64,000 nucleotides of DNA from Mucilaginibacter sp. CSA2-8R (GCF_038806765.1 NZ_CP152389.1:1302001-1366000), one strand, 5' to 3'. Positions 27,376-37,336 are shown, counted from the stretch's first letter. Notes: a model not told the origin generated them from the letters alone. Made by a program: numbers and translations.

Positions 27376-28518
27376 ATGAATGTAAGAAAAACTTTTTTAG
27401 TGATTATGCTCCTGACTGCCGGGTTAATTACTGGAGCCGTCTCCGTAAAGGCACAGGAGCCTAAACCGGGCACTGGTAAGTTAGTGCAGTTTACACCGGG
27501 TACCATTTGGCCAGATGATAAAGGAGTTCACATCAACGCCCATGGCGGCGGCTTACTATATAATAAAGGAACTTATTACTGGTACGGCGAACATAAGATT
27601 GAGGGTGGCGCCGGCAACCGGGCTATGGTTGGGGTGCACTGTTATTCGTCAAAAGATTTATATAACTGGAAAGATGAAGGCATTGCGCTGAATGTATCAC
27701 CAGATACCACCAGCGATATTGCCAAAGGCTGTGTACTGGAACGCCCGAAAGTTATTTACAATAAGAAGACTAAAAAGTATGTCATGTGGTTTCACCTGGA
27801 GCTTTTAGGTCAGGGTTATAAAGCTGCCCGGGCCGGTGTGGCCACCAGTAATAAAGCCACAGGTCCGTACACTTTTATTAAAAGCTACAGGCCCAACGCC
27901 GGCAAAATGCCTTACTATCCAACCGGAACTTCGAATGAAGACAAGGTTGATTGCACAAAGCCTAAAAATAAAAGCGAGGGTTTCTTTTGCCGCGATGTGC
28001 CCGGTGGCCAAATGGCACGCGACATGAATGTGTTTGTAGACGATGATGGTAAGGCTTACCACATTTTTTCGGCAGAAGAGAATGCTACCCTAGATGTAGC
28101 CGAGTTAACCGACGATTACACTGGGCATACCGGCAAATTTTCGAGAGTTTATGCCGGTCACTCTACCGAAGCACCTGCGCTTTTTAAACGTAACGGTATC
28201 TATTATATGATAGGATCGGGTACTACAGGTTGGGCGCCTAACCCGGCACGTTGGTTTACAGCAAAAAATATTTATGGCCCGTGGACTTATCATGGTAACC
28301 CATGCGTAGGCGAGGGTGCGGAGATTACGTTTGGCGGTCAGAGTACTTACGTATTGCCGGTAGCTGGTAAAAAGGACGCATTCATTTTTATGGCCGATAA
28401 ATGGACGCCCAAAAATGCAATTGACGGCAGGTATTTATGGCTACCCATAACCTTTAAAGGTGACGATATTGAATTGAAATGGATGAACGAGTGGACTTTA
28501 GACGTATTTAATAAGTAG
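27376..28518 (+). CDS. GH43_24/GH43_34-like exo-beta-1,3-galactanase candidate
   Basis: The start is placed at the Met at 27376 (MNVRKTFLVIMLLTAGLITG signal peptide), 17 bases after the DUF2264 stop; the open frame upstream overlaps that gene and is non-homologous. The mature 350-residue propeller opens with VHINAHGGGLLYNKGTYYWYGEHK. This is the signature of GH43 subfamilies acting on beta-1,3-galactan, where the usual aspartate base of the first blade is absent. PKVIYNKKTKKYVMWFH and STEAPALFKRNGIYYMIGSG match the later blades. Proposed role: exo-cleavage of the beta-1,3-galactan backbone. Confidence 0.82.
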   Translation: MNVRKTFLVIMLLTAGLITGAVSVKAQEPKPGTGKLVQFTPGTIWPDDKGVHINAHGGGLLYNKGTYYWYGEHKIEGGAGNRAMVGVHCYSSKDLYNWKDEGIALNVSPDTTSDIAKGCVLERPKVIYNKKTKKYVMWFHLELLGQGYKAARAGVATSNKATGPYTFIKSYRPNAGKMPYYPTGTSNEDKVDCTKPKNKSEGFFCRDVPGGQMARDMNVFVDDDGKAYHIFSAEENATLDVAELTDDYTGHTGKFSRVYAGHSTEAPALFKRNGIYYMIGSGTTGWAPNPARWFTAKNIYGPWTYHGNPCVGEGAEITFGGQSTYVLPVAGKKDAFIFMADKWTPKNAIDGRYLWLPITFKGDDIELKWMNEWTLDVFNK

Positions 28519-28520
28519 TA

Positions 28521-30377
28521 ATGAAGAAAATTTATTGGTTAGTATTATTGTTGGTGAGCCATCTGGCAGTTAATGCACAAGATAGCCTGATTACCGATAT
28601 TGGTGCACGCAAAACAACCAGTTTAAATGGTAAATGGCAATACATTGTAGACCCCTACGAAACGGGATTTTATGATTACCGTTACAAAGAACTGAATCAG
28701 AAAAATGGGGATGCTTACTGGAATACCGACATCCAGAAAGACCGTACCGAGAAAAAAGAACATGGTTACATTGATAAGTACAGCATCGAAGTTCCGGGCG
28801 ACTGGAACCACCAAAAACCCGAGTTTACTTTTTACGAAGGTACGATATGGTATAAAAAATCTTTTGATTACAAGCCGGTGCAGGGCAACCGCTATTTTGT
28901 TTACTTCGGTGCTGTAAACTATCGTGCCGATGTTTACCTCAACGGTAAAAAGTTAGGGATGCACAAAGGCGGTTTTACACCTTTTAACTTCGAAATACCT
29001 GCCGGGATACTAAAAGAGAAAGATAACTTTTTGGTAGTTAAGGTAGATAACAAGCGTTACGCCGACGAAGTACCTACCCTAAACACCGACTGGTGGAACT
29101 ATGGCGGTATTACCCGTAATGTTTGCGTGGTAGAGTTGCCGCAGAGCTTTATCCAGGATTTTGTATTACAACTAAAAAGGCCTGTTGATGGGAAGGCCCC
29201 GGCCGCATCACCGGATGCCTCGGGTTGGGTTAAAATTAATAATCCTCGGGCTGGCGAAACTATTACAGTAGAAATTCCTGAACTGAAATTCAGGAAACAA
29301 ATTCCTGCGTCGGGCGAAACTACCGCTTTAAACTTAAAGCTGCCTAAGCTGCAGTTATGGAGCAATGCGACGCCTAAACTGTACAAAGTAGTGGTATCTA
29401 CCAAAACCAACCGGGTCGAAGACAAAATTGGTTTCCGTACTATTGAGGCCTTTGGCAAACAGGTATTGCTGAATGGTAAGCCGGTATTTATGCGCGGCAT
29501 CAGTGTTCATGGCGAAATTCCGCAGGATGTACGCAGGGCTTATTCACAAGCAGATGCAATGCAGCTGCTTACCCAAGCCCGTAATTTGGGCTGCAACATG
29601 GTGCGCCTGGCGCATTATCCGCACGATGAAACGATGACACGTCTGGCCGATTCATTAGGCGTGTTGGTTTGGTCGGAAATACCGGTTTACTGGACCATTA
29701 ACTTTGGCAGTACCGAAGTTTTAAATAAAGCTAAAGCACAGTTGGCCGAAATGATTTACCGCGACCATAACCGTGCAAGCATCATCATCTGGTCGGTAGG
29801 TAACGAAACACCTATCAGTCCAACGCGAACTGATTTTATGCACAGCCTGATTACCGAAGCTAAGCGCTTAGATAACACCCGTATGGTTTCGGCTGCACTG
29901 GAGGTAAATTATGCTTCGGGTAAAAATTTGAATTTAATTGACGATCCGCTGGGAGAATTTGTAGATTTGGTGGCATTCAACGAATATTTAGGTTGGTATG
30001 GCGGCCTGCCCGAACAGTGCCGCAAAACTAATTGGGGCACGCCTTACAATAAACCGTTGTTCATCAGCGAAACTGGTGCAGGCGCCAAAGGTGGTTTCCA
30101 TGCCGACTCGCTTACCCGCTTTAGCGAAGAGTACCAGGAATGGTATTACAAAGAGCAGGTAGCTATGTTAAAACGTATGCCCGATAATTACGTAGGTATA
30201 TCACCATGGGTACTAAATGATTTCCGTTCGCCTAAACGCAACAACCCGGTATACCAGGAAGGCTGGAACCGTAAAGGGTTGTACGATGATAAAGGCAACA
30301 AGAAAAAAGCCTTTTACATATTGCAGGCCTATTACGAGCAAATGAAAAAGTTACATGATCATCCAAAAAGCAAATAA
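28521..30377 (+). CDS. GH2 glycosidase, probable beta-glucuronidase
   Basis: A 618-residue enzyme with signal peptide (to Ala19) and GH2 order: sugar-binding jelly roll (about 30-205), immunoglobulin-like domain (about 210-310), TIM barrel (about 315-610). Acid/base Glu429 is in SVGNETP and nucleophile Glu517 in FISETGAG. The WNRKGLYD segment (Asn583, Lys585) matches the N-x-K motif by which GH2 beta-glucuronidases bind the carboxylate, so glucuronidase is preferred over galactosidase. It lies two bases after the preceding stop codon and five bases before GH35. Confidence 0.9.
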   Translation: MKKIYWLVLLLVSHLAVNAQDSLITDIGARKTTSLNGKWQYIVDPYETGFYDYRYKELNQKNGDAYWNTDIQKDRTEKKEHGYIDKYSIEVPGDWNHQKPEFTFYEGTIWYKKSFDYKPVQGNRYFVYFGAVNYRADVYLNGKKLGMHKGGFTPFNFEIPAGILKEKDNFLVVKVDNKRYADEVPTLNTDWWNYGGITRNVCVVELPQSFIQDFVLQLKRPVDGKAPAASPDASGWVKINNPRAGETITVEIPELKFRKQIPASGETTALNLKLPKLQLWSNATPKLYKVVVSTKTNRVEDKIGFRTIEAFGKQVLLNGKPVFMRGISVHGEIPQDVRRAYSQADAMQLLTQARNLGCNMVRLAHYPHDETMTRLADSLGVLVWSEIPVYWTINFGSTEVLNKAKAQLAEMIYRDHNRASIIIWSVGNETPISPTRTDFMHSLITEAKRLDNTRMVSAALEVNYASGKNLNLIDDPLGEFVDLVAFNEYLGWYGGLPEQCRKTNWGTPYNKPLFISETGAGAKGGFHADSLTRFSEEYQEWYYKEQVAMLKRMPDNYVGISPWVLNDFRSPKRNNPVYQEGWNRKGLYDDKGNKKKAFYILQAYYEQMKKLHDHPKSK

Positions 30378-30382
30378 TTTAC

Positions 30383-32257
30383 ATGAAGAAGAAGTATATA
30401 TATATAGCGCTTAGCTTGTTTTTATGTGCCAAAGCACCTGCTCAAACCCAACCTATTAATGGTTCGCACACCTTTGCTTTAGGCGATGAAGCATTTATGC
30501 TGGACGGAAAACCGTTTCAGATGATTTCGGGAGAGATGCATTACCCCCGCGTACCTCGTGCGGCCTGGCGCTCCCGCATGAAAATGGCCAAGGCCATGGG
30601 ATTGAATACCATTGGTACCTATGTTTTTTGGAACGTTCATGAGCCTCAGAAAGGTAAGTTTAGCTTTAGCGGCGAAGATGATATTACCGAATTTGTGAAC
30701 ATTGCCAAACAAGAAGGCCTTTGGGTAGTATTGCGCCCAAGCCCTTATGTATGCGCCGAGTGGGAATTTGGCGGCTACCCTTACTGGTTACAAAACGAAA
30801 AAGGTTTGGTAGTGCGCAGCAAAGAAACGCAGTACCTTAAAGAGTACGAAGCTTACATCAAAGAAGTAGGCAAGCGTTTAGCGCCTTTGCAAATTAACCA
30901 TGGTGGCAACATCCTGATGGTGCAGATTGAAAACGAGTATGGCTCGTACGGCAGTGATAAAGAGTACCTGGCCATTAACCAGCGCATGTTTAAAGAAGCT
31001 GGTTTTGACGGTTTGTTGTATACCTGTGATCCTGCAGCCGACCTGGTTGCCGGCCACCTGCCCGGCCTGATGCCCGCAGTAAACGGATTAGACGACCCAG
31101 CCAAAGTAAAAACACTGATTCGCGAAAATCATAATGGCAAAGGGCCGTTTTATATTGCAGAGTGGTACCCGGCCTGGTTTGACTGGTGGGGAACAACACA
31201 CCATACTGTACCGGCTAAAGATTATGCCTCAAAATTAGACGGCGTTTTAGGTGCAGGTATCTCTATCAATATGTATATGTTTCATGGAGGTACTACTCGT
31301 GGTTTCATGAACGGTGCCAATTATAAAGAAACTACGGCGTTTGAGCCACAAATTAGCAGCTACGATTATGACGCACCATTGGATGAGGCAGGCAACGCTA
31401 CGCCTAAATTCATGGCTTTCCGCGAGGTAATTGAAAAGCACCTGCCTGCTGGCAAAAAGCTGCCTGCGGTGCCTGCTGCCAAACCTACAGTAAGCGTCCC
31501 TGCATTTAAATTAACACAGCAAGCGGTATTGTTAAGCAATCTTCCGGCTGCGGTAAAAAATGCTACTCCGCTAACTTTCGAAGATTTGAACCAGGATTAC
31601 GGTTATGTATTATACCGGACCAAATTGACTGGCGGAAAATCGGGACTATTAAAATTAACCGATTTGCGTGACTATGCCGTGGTGATGGTAAACGGTAAAA
31701 TGATAGGTACGCTTGATCGCAGGTTAAAGCAAGACGGCATGGAAGTGAACCTGCCAAAAGGCGAAGTAACTCTGGATTTACTGGTAGAAAACATGGGCCG
31801 CATCAATTTCGGCAAGTTTTTGCTGCAAAATAAAAAAGGTATTACCGAAAACGTAAGTTTTGCTGGCAACGAACTGAAAGGCTGGCAGATGTATAGTTTG
31901 CCTTTTGCCGACACCAAAGCGCTTAAATTTACAGCCGCCACTGGCAAAAATAGTAACGAAAGCCCGGTGGTACGTAAAGGCAGCTTTACGCTAAGTAATG
32001 TGGCCGACACTTACTTCGACATGGAAAGCTGGGGTAAAGGTGTGGTTTGGGTAAACGGTCATAACCTTGGCAAGTACTGGGGTATTGGTCCGCAGCAAAC
32101 CGTTTATGTACCTGCCGAATGGCTTAAAAAAGGTGCTAACGAAGTTGTAGTACTGGAATTATTAAAGCCTGAACAAACCGAGTTGCAAGGCATTCAAAAG
32201 CCGGTTTTAGATAAGTTAGGTAAACCAACTATCTTAAAAATATCGGCAGTAAAATAA
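30383..32257 (+). CDS. GH35 beta-galactosidase, secreted
   Basis: A 624-residue GH35 enzyme with signal peptide (to about Ala20). The catalytic barrel has MISGEMHYPRVPRAAWRSRMKMAKAMG-type opening motifs, acid/base Glu185 (IENEYGSYG) and nucleophile Glu260 (YIAEWYPAWFDWWG). C-terminal jelly rolls include WGKGVVWVNGHNLGKYWGIGPQQTVYVP. It releases terminal beta-linked galactose in the periplasm. It is the last gene of the locus and is closed by a strong terminator at 32336. Confidence 0.95.
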   Translation: MKKKYIYIALSLFLCAKAPAQTQPINGSHTFALGDEAFMLDGKPFQMISGEMHYPRVPRAAWRSRMKMAKAMGLNTIGTYVFWNVHEPQKGKFSFSGEDDITEFVNIAKQEGLWVVLRPSPYVCAEWEFGGYPYWLQNEKGLVVRSKETQYLKEYEAYIKEVGKRLAPLQINHGGNILMVQIENEYGSYGSDKEYLAINQRMFKEAGFDGLLYTCDPAADLVAGHLPGLMPAVNGLDDPAKVKTLIRENHNGKGPFYIAEWYPAWFDWWGTTHHTVPAKDYASKLDGVLGAGISINMYMFHGGTTRGFMNGANYKETTAFEPQISSYDYDAPLDEAGNATPKFMAFREVIEKHLPAGKKLPAVPAAKPTVSVPAFKLTQQAVLLSNLPAAVKNATPLTFEDLNQDYGYVLYRTKLTGGKSGLLKLTDLRDYAVVMVNGKMIGTLDRRLKQDGMEVNLPKGEVTLDLLVENMGRINFGKFLLQNKKGITENVSFAGNELKGWQMYSLPFADTKALKFTAATGKNSNESPVVRKGSFTLSNVADTYFDMESWGKGVVWVNGHNLGKYWGIGPQQTVYVPAEWLKKGANEVVVLELLKPEQTELQGIQKPVLDKLGKPTILKISAVK

Positions 32258-32335
32258 GCATCATTGGTGCCGCCGGGCAAATTAAGCTAAGCTGAGTTTG
32301 CTTACGGTTGGAGATGACGATAAATTATATGTTAT

Positions 32336-32375
32336 AAAAGAGTGGCCGTCCGGCAAGGATGAGCCACTCTTTTTT
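32336..32375 (+). terminator. Intrinsic terminator at the end of the polysaccharide locus
   Basis: The stem AGAGTGGC/GCCACTCT, flanked by AAA/TTT, is followed by six T. The gap 32258-32649 (392 bases) holds this terminator and the next promoter; I see no gene in it. Confidence 0.8.
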
Positions 32376-32550
32376 GTTTAAGCACAATATTATGCCTGCG
32401 TTTAAAGCAAACGGGTACAACAAAAACTTGGTTTCAATCACTAAATGCAATCAATTACCAGTTGCTTTACGCCTTACGCTGTTAAAGTGCTATGCTAAAA
32501 TGGTACACTTCAATGCACAGATGATATAATAAAATTGTGTTCGGGTAAAA

Positions 32551-32558
32551 TAGCTTTG
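32551..32558 (+). promoter_or_regulatory. -7 box (TAGCTTTG) of the CoA-transferase operon
   Basis: TAGCTTTG matches TAnnTTTG 91 bases before the first gene of the operon, after the terminator of the previous locus. This supports independent transcription. The -33 element is unclear. Confidence 0.5.
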
Positions 32559-32649
32559 CTAACGTACCATTGTAACCCATTGCCATTATAGCATACTATC
32601 CTGATTATACTTTTCGCCCGGATGATGTTTATAAGTCGCCATTACCTAT

Positions 32650-33813
32650 ATGTCTGAACAAATTATACTTAAGGGAATAACCTGGAACCATAGCCGGGGC
32701 TTTGTACCTATGACGGCCACTGCCCAGCGCTTTTCAGAATTAAATCCGAACGTTGAAATCGTGTGGGAAAAGCGTTCCCTGCAACAGTTTGCCGATCTTT
32801 CTATCGAACAGCTTGCGCAGCGTTATGACTTGCTGGTAATAGATCATCCCTGGGCTGGCTTTGCCGCCAACACCCGTACCATACTGCCGTTCGATGAATT
32901 TTTGCTTGCCGAATTTTTGAAAGATCAGGAAGTGAACACGGTGGGCGAATCATACACCAGCTACAACTTTCATGGTCAGCAATGGGCGTTACCTATTGAC
33001 GCCGCCACGCCGGTAGCCTCCAGTCGTCCTGATTTATTAACCGCACACGGCACAGACAAACCATCAACCTATGATGAATTGATAGAACTCGCTCAACGCG
33101 GATTAGTGGCCTGCCCGCTGATTTCTATCGATTCATTGATGACCTTTTACACCTTTTGCTGCTCCTTGGGCGAAGACCCTTTTCAGAATGACAGCGAAGT
33201 TGTGAGCCGCGAAACAGGCGTACAAGCACTACAAATGTACCGCAACCTGGCCAAACTGGTTGATCAGGCTTGCTTTGGCTACAACCCCATAAAGGTATAC
33301 GAGCGCATGACGCTTACTGATGATATTGCCTATTGTCCGTTTGCCTATGGATATTCTAACTATTCGCGTCAGGGCTACGCCCGTAGAGTGCTTCATTTTC
33401 ATGATATGATAACGCTGGATGGTAAAACCAACCTTCGTTCAACTTTGGGCGGCACAGGTTTGGCTGTTTCATCAAAAGGCCAGCATATTGATGTGGCGAT
33501 GAAGTACGCTGAATACGTAGCTTCACCAGCCTGCCAGCAAGGCTTATATACTGACAATGGCGGCCAGCCGGGGCATTTAAGTGCCTGGACCAATAAGCAC
33601 ACGAACAGTTACACAGCAAATTATTTCAGTAATACCCTGCCCGCTTTGCAACGCGCCTTCTTACGTCCGCGCTACAACGGTTCTATGTATTTTCAGGACC
33701 ATGGCGGCGACATTGTACGTAATTACCTCATGAATGGTGGCAGCGAGGCCAAGGTGTTGAATCAACTGGATAGATTATACCAGCAATCGAAAGGACAAGC
33801 GCAACATGGTTAA
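32650..33813 (+). CDS. Family 1-type solute-binding protein homologue lacking a signal peptide
   Basis: A 387-residue periplasmic-binding-protein fold. The first beta strand (ILKGITWNHSRGF) starts right after the ATG, leaving no room for a signal peptide or lipobox. Family features include FSELNPNVEIVWEKRSLQQF, LVIDHPWAGF, WALPIDAATPV and the late GGTGLAVSSKG with VAMKYAEYVASP. In ABC importers such proteins deliver sugars to a permease, but no permease or ATPase lies in the operon, so a cytoplasmic role (carrier, sensor or enzyme subunit) must be considered. Its stop overlaps the next start by eight bases. Confidence 0.8.
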   Translation: MSEQIILKGITWNHSRGFVPMTATAQRFSELNPNVEIVWEKRSLQQFADLSIEQLAQRYDLLVIDHPWAGFAANTRTILPFDEFLLAEFLKDQEVNTVGESYTSYNFHGQQWALPIDAATPVASSRPDLLTAHGTDKPSTYDELIELAQRGLVACPLISIDSLMTFYTFCCSLGEDPFQNDSEVVSRETGVQALQMYRNLAKLVDQACFGYNPIKVYERMTLTDDIAYCPFAYGYSNYSRQGYARRVLHFHDMITLDGKTNLRSTLGGTGLAVSSKGQHIDVAMKYAEYVASPACQQGLYTDNGGQPGHLSAWTNKHTNSYTANYFSNTLPALQRAFLRPRYNGSMYFQDHGGDIVRNYLMNGGSEAKVLNQLDRLYQQSKGQAQHG

Positions 33814-34960
33814 GCCTTTAGATGGATTGGTGGTGCTGGAGTTCAGCCAGTTTATGGCCGGGCCGACAGCAGGTTTACGCCTGGCCGATTTGGGTGCGCG
33901 TGTCATCAAAATTGAACGCCCCGTTAAGGGTGAGGCTGGCCGGCAGATTGCCATACGCAATATCTTTGTAGATGGCTCGAGCCTGGTCTTTCATACCATC
34001 AATCGGAATAAAGAATCGTACGCGGCCGATTTAAAAGACCCGGAAGATTTAGAGCGTGTAAAAAAGCTGATAGCGCAGGCCGATGTGATGACACATAACT
34101 TTCGGCCCGGCGTAATGGAAAAAATTGGTCTGGATTACCAGACTGTACAAACAATAAATCCGCGTATTATATACGGTGTAGTTACCGGTTACGGTAGCGA
34201 AGGCCCGTGGGCCATACGCCCTGGTCAGGATTTGTTAATCCAGTCGCTATCGGGTTTAACTTATTTGACCGATACGCATGATGCCGGTCCGGTGCCGTTT
34301 GGCCTGGCGGTGGCCGATATTATGTGTGGAGCCCACTTTGTGCAAGGTGTTTTGGCGGCGCTCATCAAAAGAAATAAAACTAAAAAAAGTGTGCTGGTTG
34401 AAGTAAGCCTTCTCGAATCAGTGCTTGACCTGCAATTTGAAGTAATAACCACGCACCTTAACGATGGCCGCAAACTGCCGCAACGCAGTAAAAACAAAGG
34501 TGCAGGCCATGCTTACCTGAGTGCCCCATACGGTATTTATCGTACTGCCGATGCCTATCTGGCCTTAGCCATGGGCAATCTGCACAAAATTGGCGAGGCG
34601 CTGGATGTTGACTTGAGCGATTACTCCAGTCGCGAATCGTGGTTTGAGCAACGCGATGAAATTATGGATAAACTGGCTTTAAGGCTCGAAACGAAAACCA
34701 CCGCCGAGTGGCTGGCTATCCTCGAACCTTTGGACATCTGGTGTTCTGAAATATTGACGTATGCTCAAAGCTTACATCATGAAGCTTTTGAAGCGATGGG
34801 AGTGAAGCAAAACGTGGTATTGCCCGATGGGCAGGAACTGAGTACCACCCGCTGCCCGATACGCATTGACCACAACCGGTTATATTCGCCTGTAGCCGCA
34901 CCGCAGCCCGGTCAGCAAACCGAAATTATTAATCAGCAATTTAACTTAACCGGTGCATGA
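33806..34960 (+). CDS. CaiB/BaiF family III CoA-transferase, paralogue 1
   Basis: A 384-residue family III CoA-transferase. It has [32 protein letters not shown] at the N-terminus, [32 protein letters not shown], and the catalytic aspartate Asp171 in [11 protein letters not shown], aligned with Asp169 of formyl-CoA transferase. It moves CoA between carboxylic acids through an aspartyl-CoA thioester; the acid here is unknown. It overlaps both neighbours (8 and 4 bases), implying translational coupling with the binding protein before it and the second transferase after it. Confidence 0.93.
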   Translation: MVKPLDGLVVLEFSQFMAGPTAGLRLADLGARVIKIERPVKGEAGRQIAIRNIFVDGSSLVFHTINRNKESYAADLKDPEDLERVKKLIAQADVMTHNFRPGVMEKIGLDYQTVQTINPRIIYGVVTGYGSEGPWAIRPGQDLLIQSLSGLTYLTDTHDAGPVPFGLAVADIMCGAHFVQGVLAALIKRNKTKKSVLVEVSLLESVLDLQFEVITTHLNDGRKLPQRSKNKGAGHAYLSAPYGIYRTADAYLALAMGNLHKIGEALDVDLSDYSSRESWFEQRDEIMDKLALRLETKTTAEWLAILEPLDIWCSEILTYAQSLHHEAFEAMGVKQNVVLPDGQELSTTRCPIRIDHNRLYSPVAAPQPGQQTEIINQQFNLTGA

Positions 34961-36096
34961 AGCCTTTAGAAGATTATTTGGTGGTTGATTTCAGCCAGTT
35001 TTTATCAGGGCCGTCTGCCGGTTTGCGCTTGGCTGATTTGGGTGCGCGTGTCATCAAAATTGAGCGGCCTGAAACAGGTGATATCTGCCGGCATTTGTAC
35101 ACTTCAAACGTCATCATGAATGGCGAGTCGTCGGTGTTTCATGCCATAAACCGGAATAAAGAAAGCTTTACGGTTGATTTAAAAAATGAGACCGACAAAC
35201 AGCACGTTTGGGAGCTGATAAAAAAGGCCGATGTGGTGATGCATAATTACCGCCCAGGAGTGATGGAGCGGTTGGGCTTTGATTATGAGACAATCAAAAA
35301 CGTAAACCCCGAGGTAATTTACGGAGAAATATCCGGTTACGGTGATGTTGGTCCCTGGAAGGATAAACCCGGCCAGGACCTGCTATTGCAGTCGCTTACA
35401 GGCCTAACCTGGTTAAGCGGTAACAACGGCGGCCCGGTGCCGATGGGCTTATCCATTATTGACATGCTGGCCGGTACACATCTGGCGCAGGGTATACTGG
35501 CCTGCCTGGTGCGGCGCAGTATTAAAAATGAAGGGGCACTGGTACAGGTAAGTATGATCGAGTCGGCTTATGATTTGCAGTTCGAGGCCGTAACCACCTA
35601 CTACTACGATGGCTTGCTGCCGCAGCGTACCGAAAAAAATAATGCACATGCATACTTGGGGGCACCTTACGGTATTTACAAAACGGCCAACGGCTACATG
35701 GCCTTGGCTATGGGGTCTATTCCGCAGCTGGCACAACTGTTAAAATGCAACGCACTGTTGCCGTACACCGAAGTAGCGCAGGCTTTCCATCAGCGCGACG
35801 AAATTAAGGCTATCCTGGCCGACCATCTGCAATTGGATACTACCGAAAGCTGGCTATCAGTGTTGCAGCCTGCCGACATTTGGTGTGCCGAAGTAATGAA
35901 CTGGGATATCCTGATGCAGCAGGAAGGCTTTAAAGCCCTGAACATGATACAGGAGGTGCAAATGCAAGACGGCTACCAGTATCAAACCACCCGTTGCCCG
36001 ATACGTATTGATGGTGAGTTGCTTACCTCGAGTAAAGGGTCGCCGGCGCTGGGGCAGGATACTGATAAAATATTGCTGGAAATTAAAACTGAGTAG
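34957..36096 (+). CDS. CaiB/BaiF family III CoA-transferase, paralogue 2
   Basis: A 379-residue paralogue of the preceding transferase, very similar throughout ([47 protein letters not shown]), with its own aspartate Asp169 in [11 protein letters not shown]. The ATGA overlap with paralogue 1 suggests stoichiometric production, as in heteromeric family III enzymes such as BbsEF, so a heteromer is plausible though unproven. The next gene starts one base after this stop codon. Confidence 0.93.
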   Translation: MKPLEDYLVVDFSQFLSGPSAGLRLADLGARVIKIERPETGDICRHLYTSNVIMNGESSVFHAINRNKESFTVDLKNETDKQHVWELIKKADVVMHNYRPGVMERLGFDYETIKNVNPEVIYGEISGYGDVGPWKDKPGQDLLLQSLTGLTWLSGNNGGPVPMGLSIIDMLAGTHLAQGILACLVRRSIKNEGALVQVSMIESAYDLQFEAVTTYYYDGLLPQRTEKNNAHAYLGAPYGIYKTANGYMALAMGSIPQLAQLLKCNALLPYTEVAQAFHQRDEIKAILADHLQLDTTESWLSVLQPADIWCAEVMNWDILMQQEGFKALNMIQEVQMQDGYQYQTTRCPIRIDGELLTSSKGSPALGQDTDKILLEIKTE

Positions 36097-36097
36097 T

Positions 36098-37336
36098 ATG
36101 AGCAGTGCCGACACCATCAGGATAGCCGTGAGGAAGTTTGGTCCGTTTGAGAGCACCCTGCAAAAGCTTTGGGATGCCTTTTGTGCAGAAACAGGCTGCA
36201 CGCTCAAGGCCGAAATGGTGCCGATGGACCTGGAGTTGCTCTACGATACCATCATCAAAAATAAAGGTCTGCAAAACGGCGACTGGGATATTGCCCATGT
36301 AGTTACCGACTGGCTTTACGAAGCCTGGAACAGCGGCTTGCTCGAAAATTTGCAGCCGTATATTCAAAAAGATGCGCCTGAAGAATATCCTACCGCTTGG
36401 AGTAATTCATTATTGTCGGCCCAGCACTACCCTAACGGCGTGGCCGGGCTACCGTTTCACGACGGCCCCGAATGTTTAATTTACCGGAAAGATTTGTTTG
36501 ATGATGTTGCCGAGCAAAAGGCCTATCAACAGCAATATGCCAAACCTTTGCAGGTACCGCAAACCTGGGAAGATTTTAAGACCATAGCCCGTTTTTTTAA
36601 CCGGCCGGAGCAAGGTCTATACGGTACAGTGCTCGCCGGCTATCCGGATGGGCACAATACGGTTTTTGATTTTGTGTTGCAACTTTGGACTCGTGGCGGA
36701 GAACTGACTGATGCAGACGGAGAAGTTGATATAAATACCCGGCAAGCGGCTGAAGGGCTGCAATACTATCGCCAGCTATTTTCAGACACCAGTGCTGTGC
36801 ATCCCGAATCGGCAGATTACGAATCGGTAGCCATGGGGATGGCCTTTGCCCGAGGCGAGGCGGCCATGATGGTCAACTGGTTTGGCTTTGCTTCCATGTG
36901 CGAGGTGATTGCCGAATCGACGGTAAAAGGTAAAGTGGATATTGCCAGGTTGCCTTGTCAGCCAGGTTCAGCTTCGGCATCGCTTAACGTGTACTGGTTG
37001 TACACCATAGGAGCAGGCAGTTGCCACAAACAGGTAGCTTTTGATTTTTTGCGCTTTGCTACTAACCGCAGCAGCGATAAATTGCTGACGTTGGAAGGTG
37101 GTATTGGCTGCCGTAAATCTACCTGGACAGATAGCGAAGTAAATACCATTATTCCTTATTACCATAAACTACAGGATTTACACGAGGTTGCTAAATCGCT
37201 GCCGCAAAAAAGTAACTGGGCGCAAATTGCCCATATTATAGACGAAGTAGTGCTGGCCGCCATCAATACTGATATCCCTGCAGAGCAATTGTTAACACAA
37301 GGCCAGCAAAAAATTAATGAACTGATAGTTCGCTAA
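36098..37336 (+). CDS. Second solute-binding protein homologue lacking a signal peptide
   Basis: Start set at the Met at 36098, one base after the previous stop; the upstream open frame overlaps the transferase gene. The 412-residue product begins MSSADTIRIAVRKFGPFES with no hydrophobic leader. It has MalE-type family traits: WDIAHVVTDWLYEAWNSGLLENLQPYI, GVAGLPFHDGPECLIYRKDLFDD, VPQTWEDFKTIARFF and FARGEAAMMVNWFG. It differs clearly from the first binding protein, so the operon has two distinct cytoplasmic binding-protein homologues flanking the transferase pair. Role unknown. Confidence 0.8.
   Translation: MSSADTIRIAVRKFGPFESTLQKLWDAFCAETGCTLKAEMVPMDLELLYDTIIKNKGLQNGDWDIAHVVTDWLYEAWNSGLLENLQPYIQKDAPEEYPTAWSNSLLSAQHYPNGVAGLPFHDGPECLIYRKDLFDDVAEQKAYQQQYAKPLQVPQTWEDFKTIARFFNRPEQGLYGTVLAGYPDGHNTVFDFVLQLWTRGGELTDADGEVDINTRQAAEGLQYYRQLFSDTSAVHPESADYESVAMGMAFARGEAAMMVNWFGFASMCEVIAESTVKGKVDIARLPCQPGSASASLNVYWLYTIGAGSCHKQVAFDFLRFATNRSSDKLLTLEGGIGCRKSTWTDSEVNTIIPYYHKLQDLHEVAKSLPQKSNWAQIAHIIDEVVLAAINTDIPAEQLLTQGQQKINELIVR

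Noticed and set aside
28521-30377. GH2 protein as a beta-galactosidase
   Set aside because: The N-x-K motif (Asn583, Lys585) typical of beta-glucuronidases is present and the neighbours act on glucuronate; not fully excluded.
32650-37336. Reading the two binding proteins as part of an ABC sugar importer
   Set aside because: No signal peptides, no permease and no ATPase in the operon; a FucP-type symporter is present instead.
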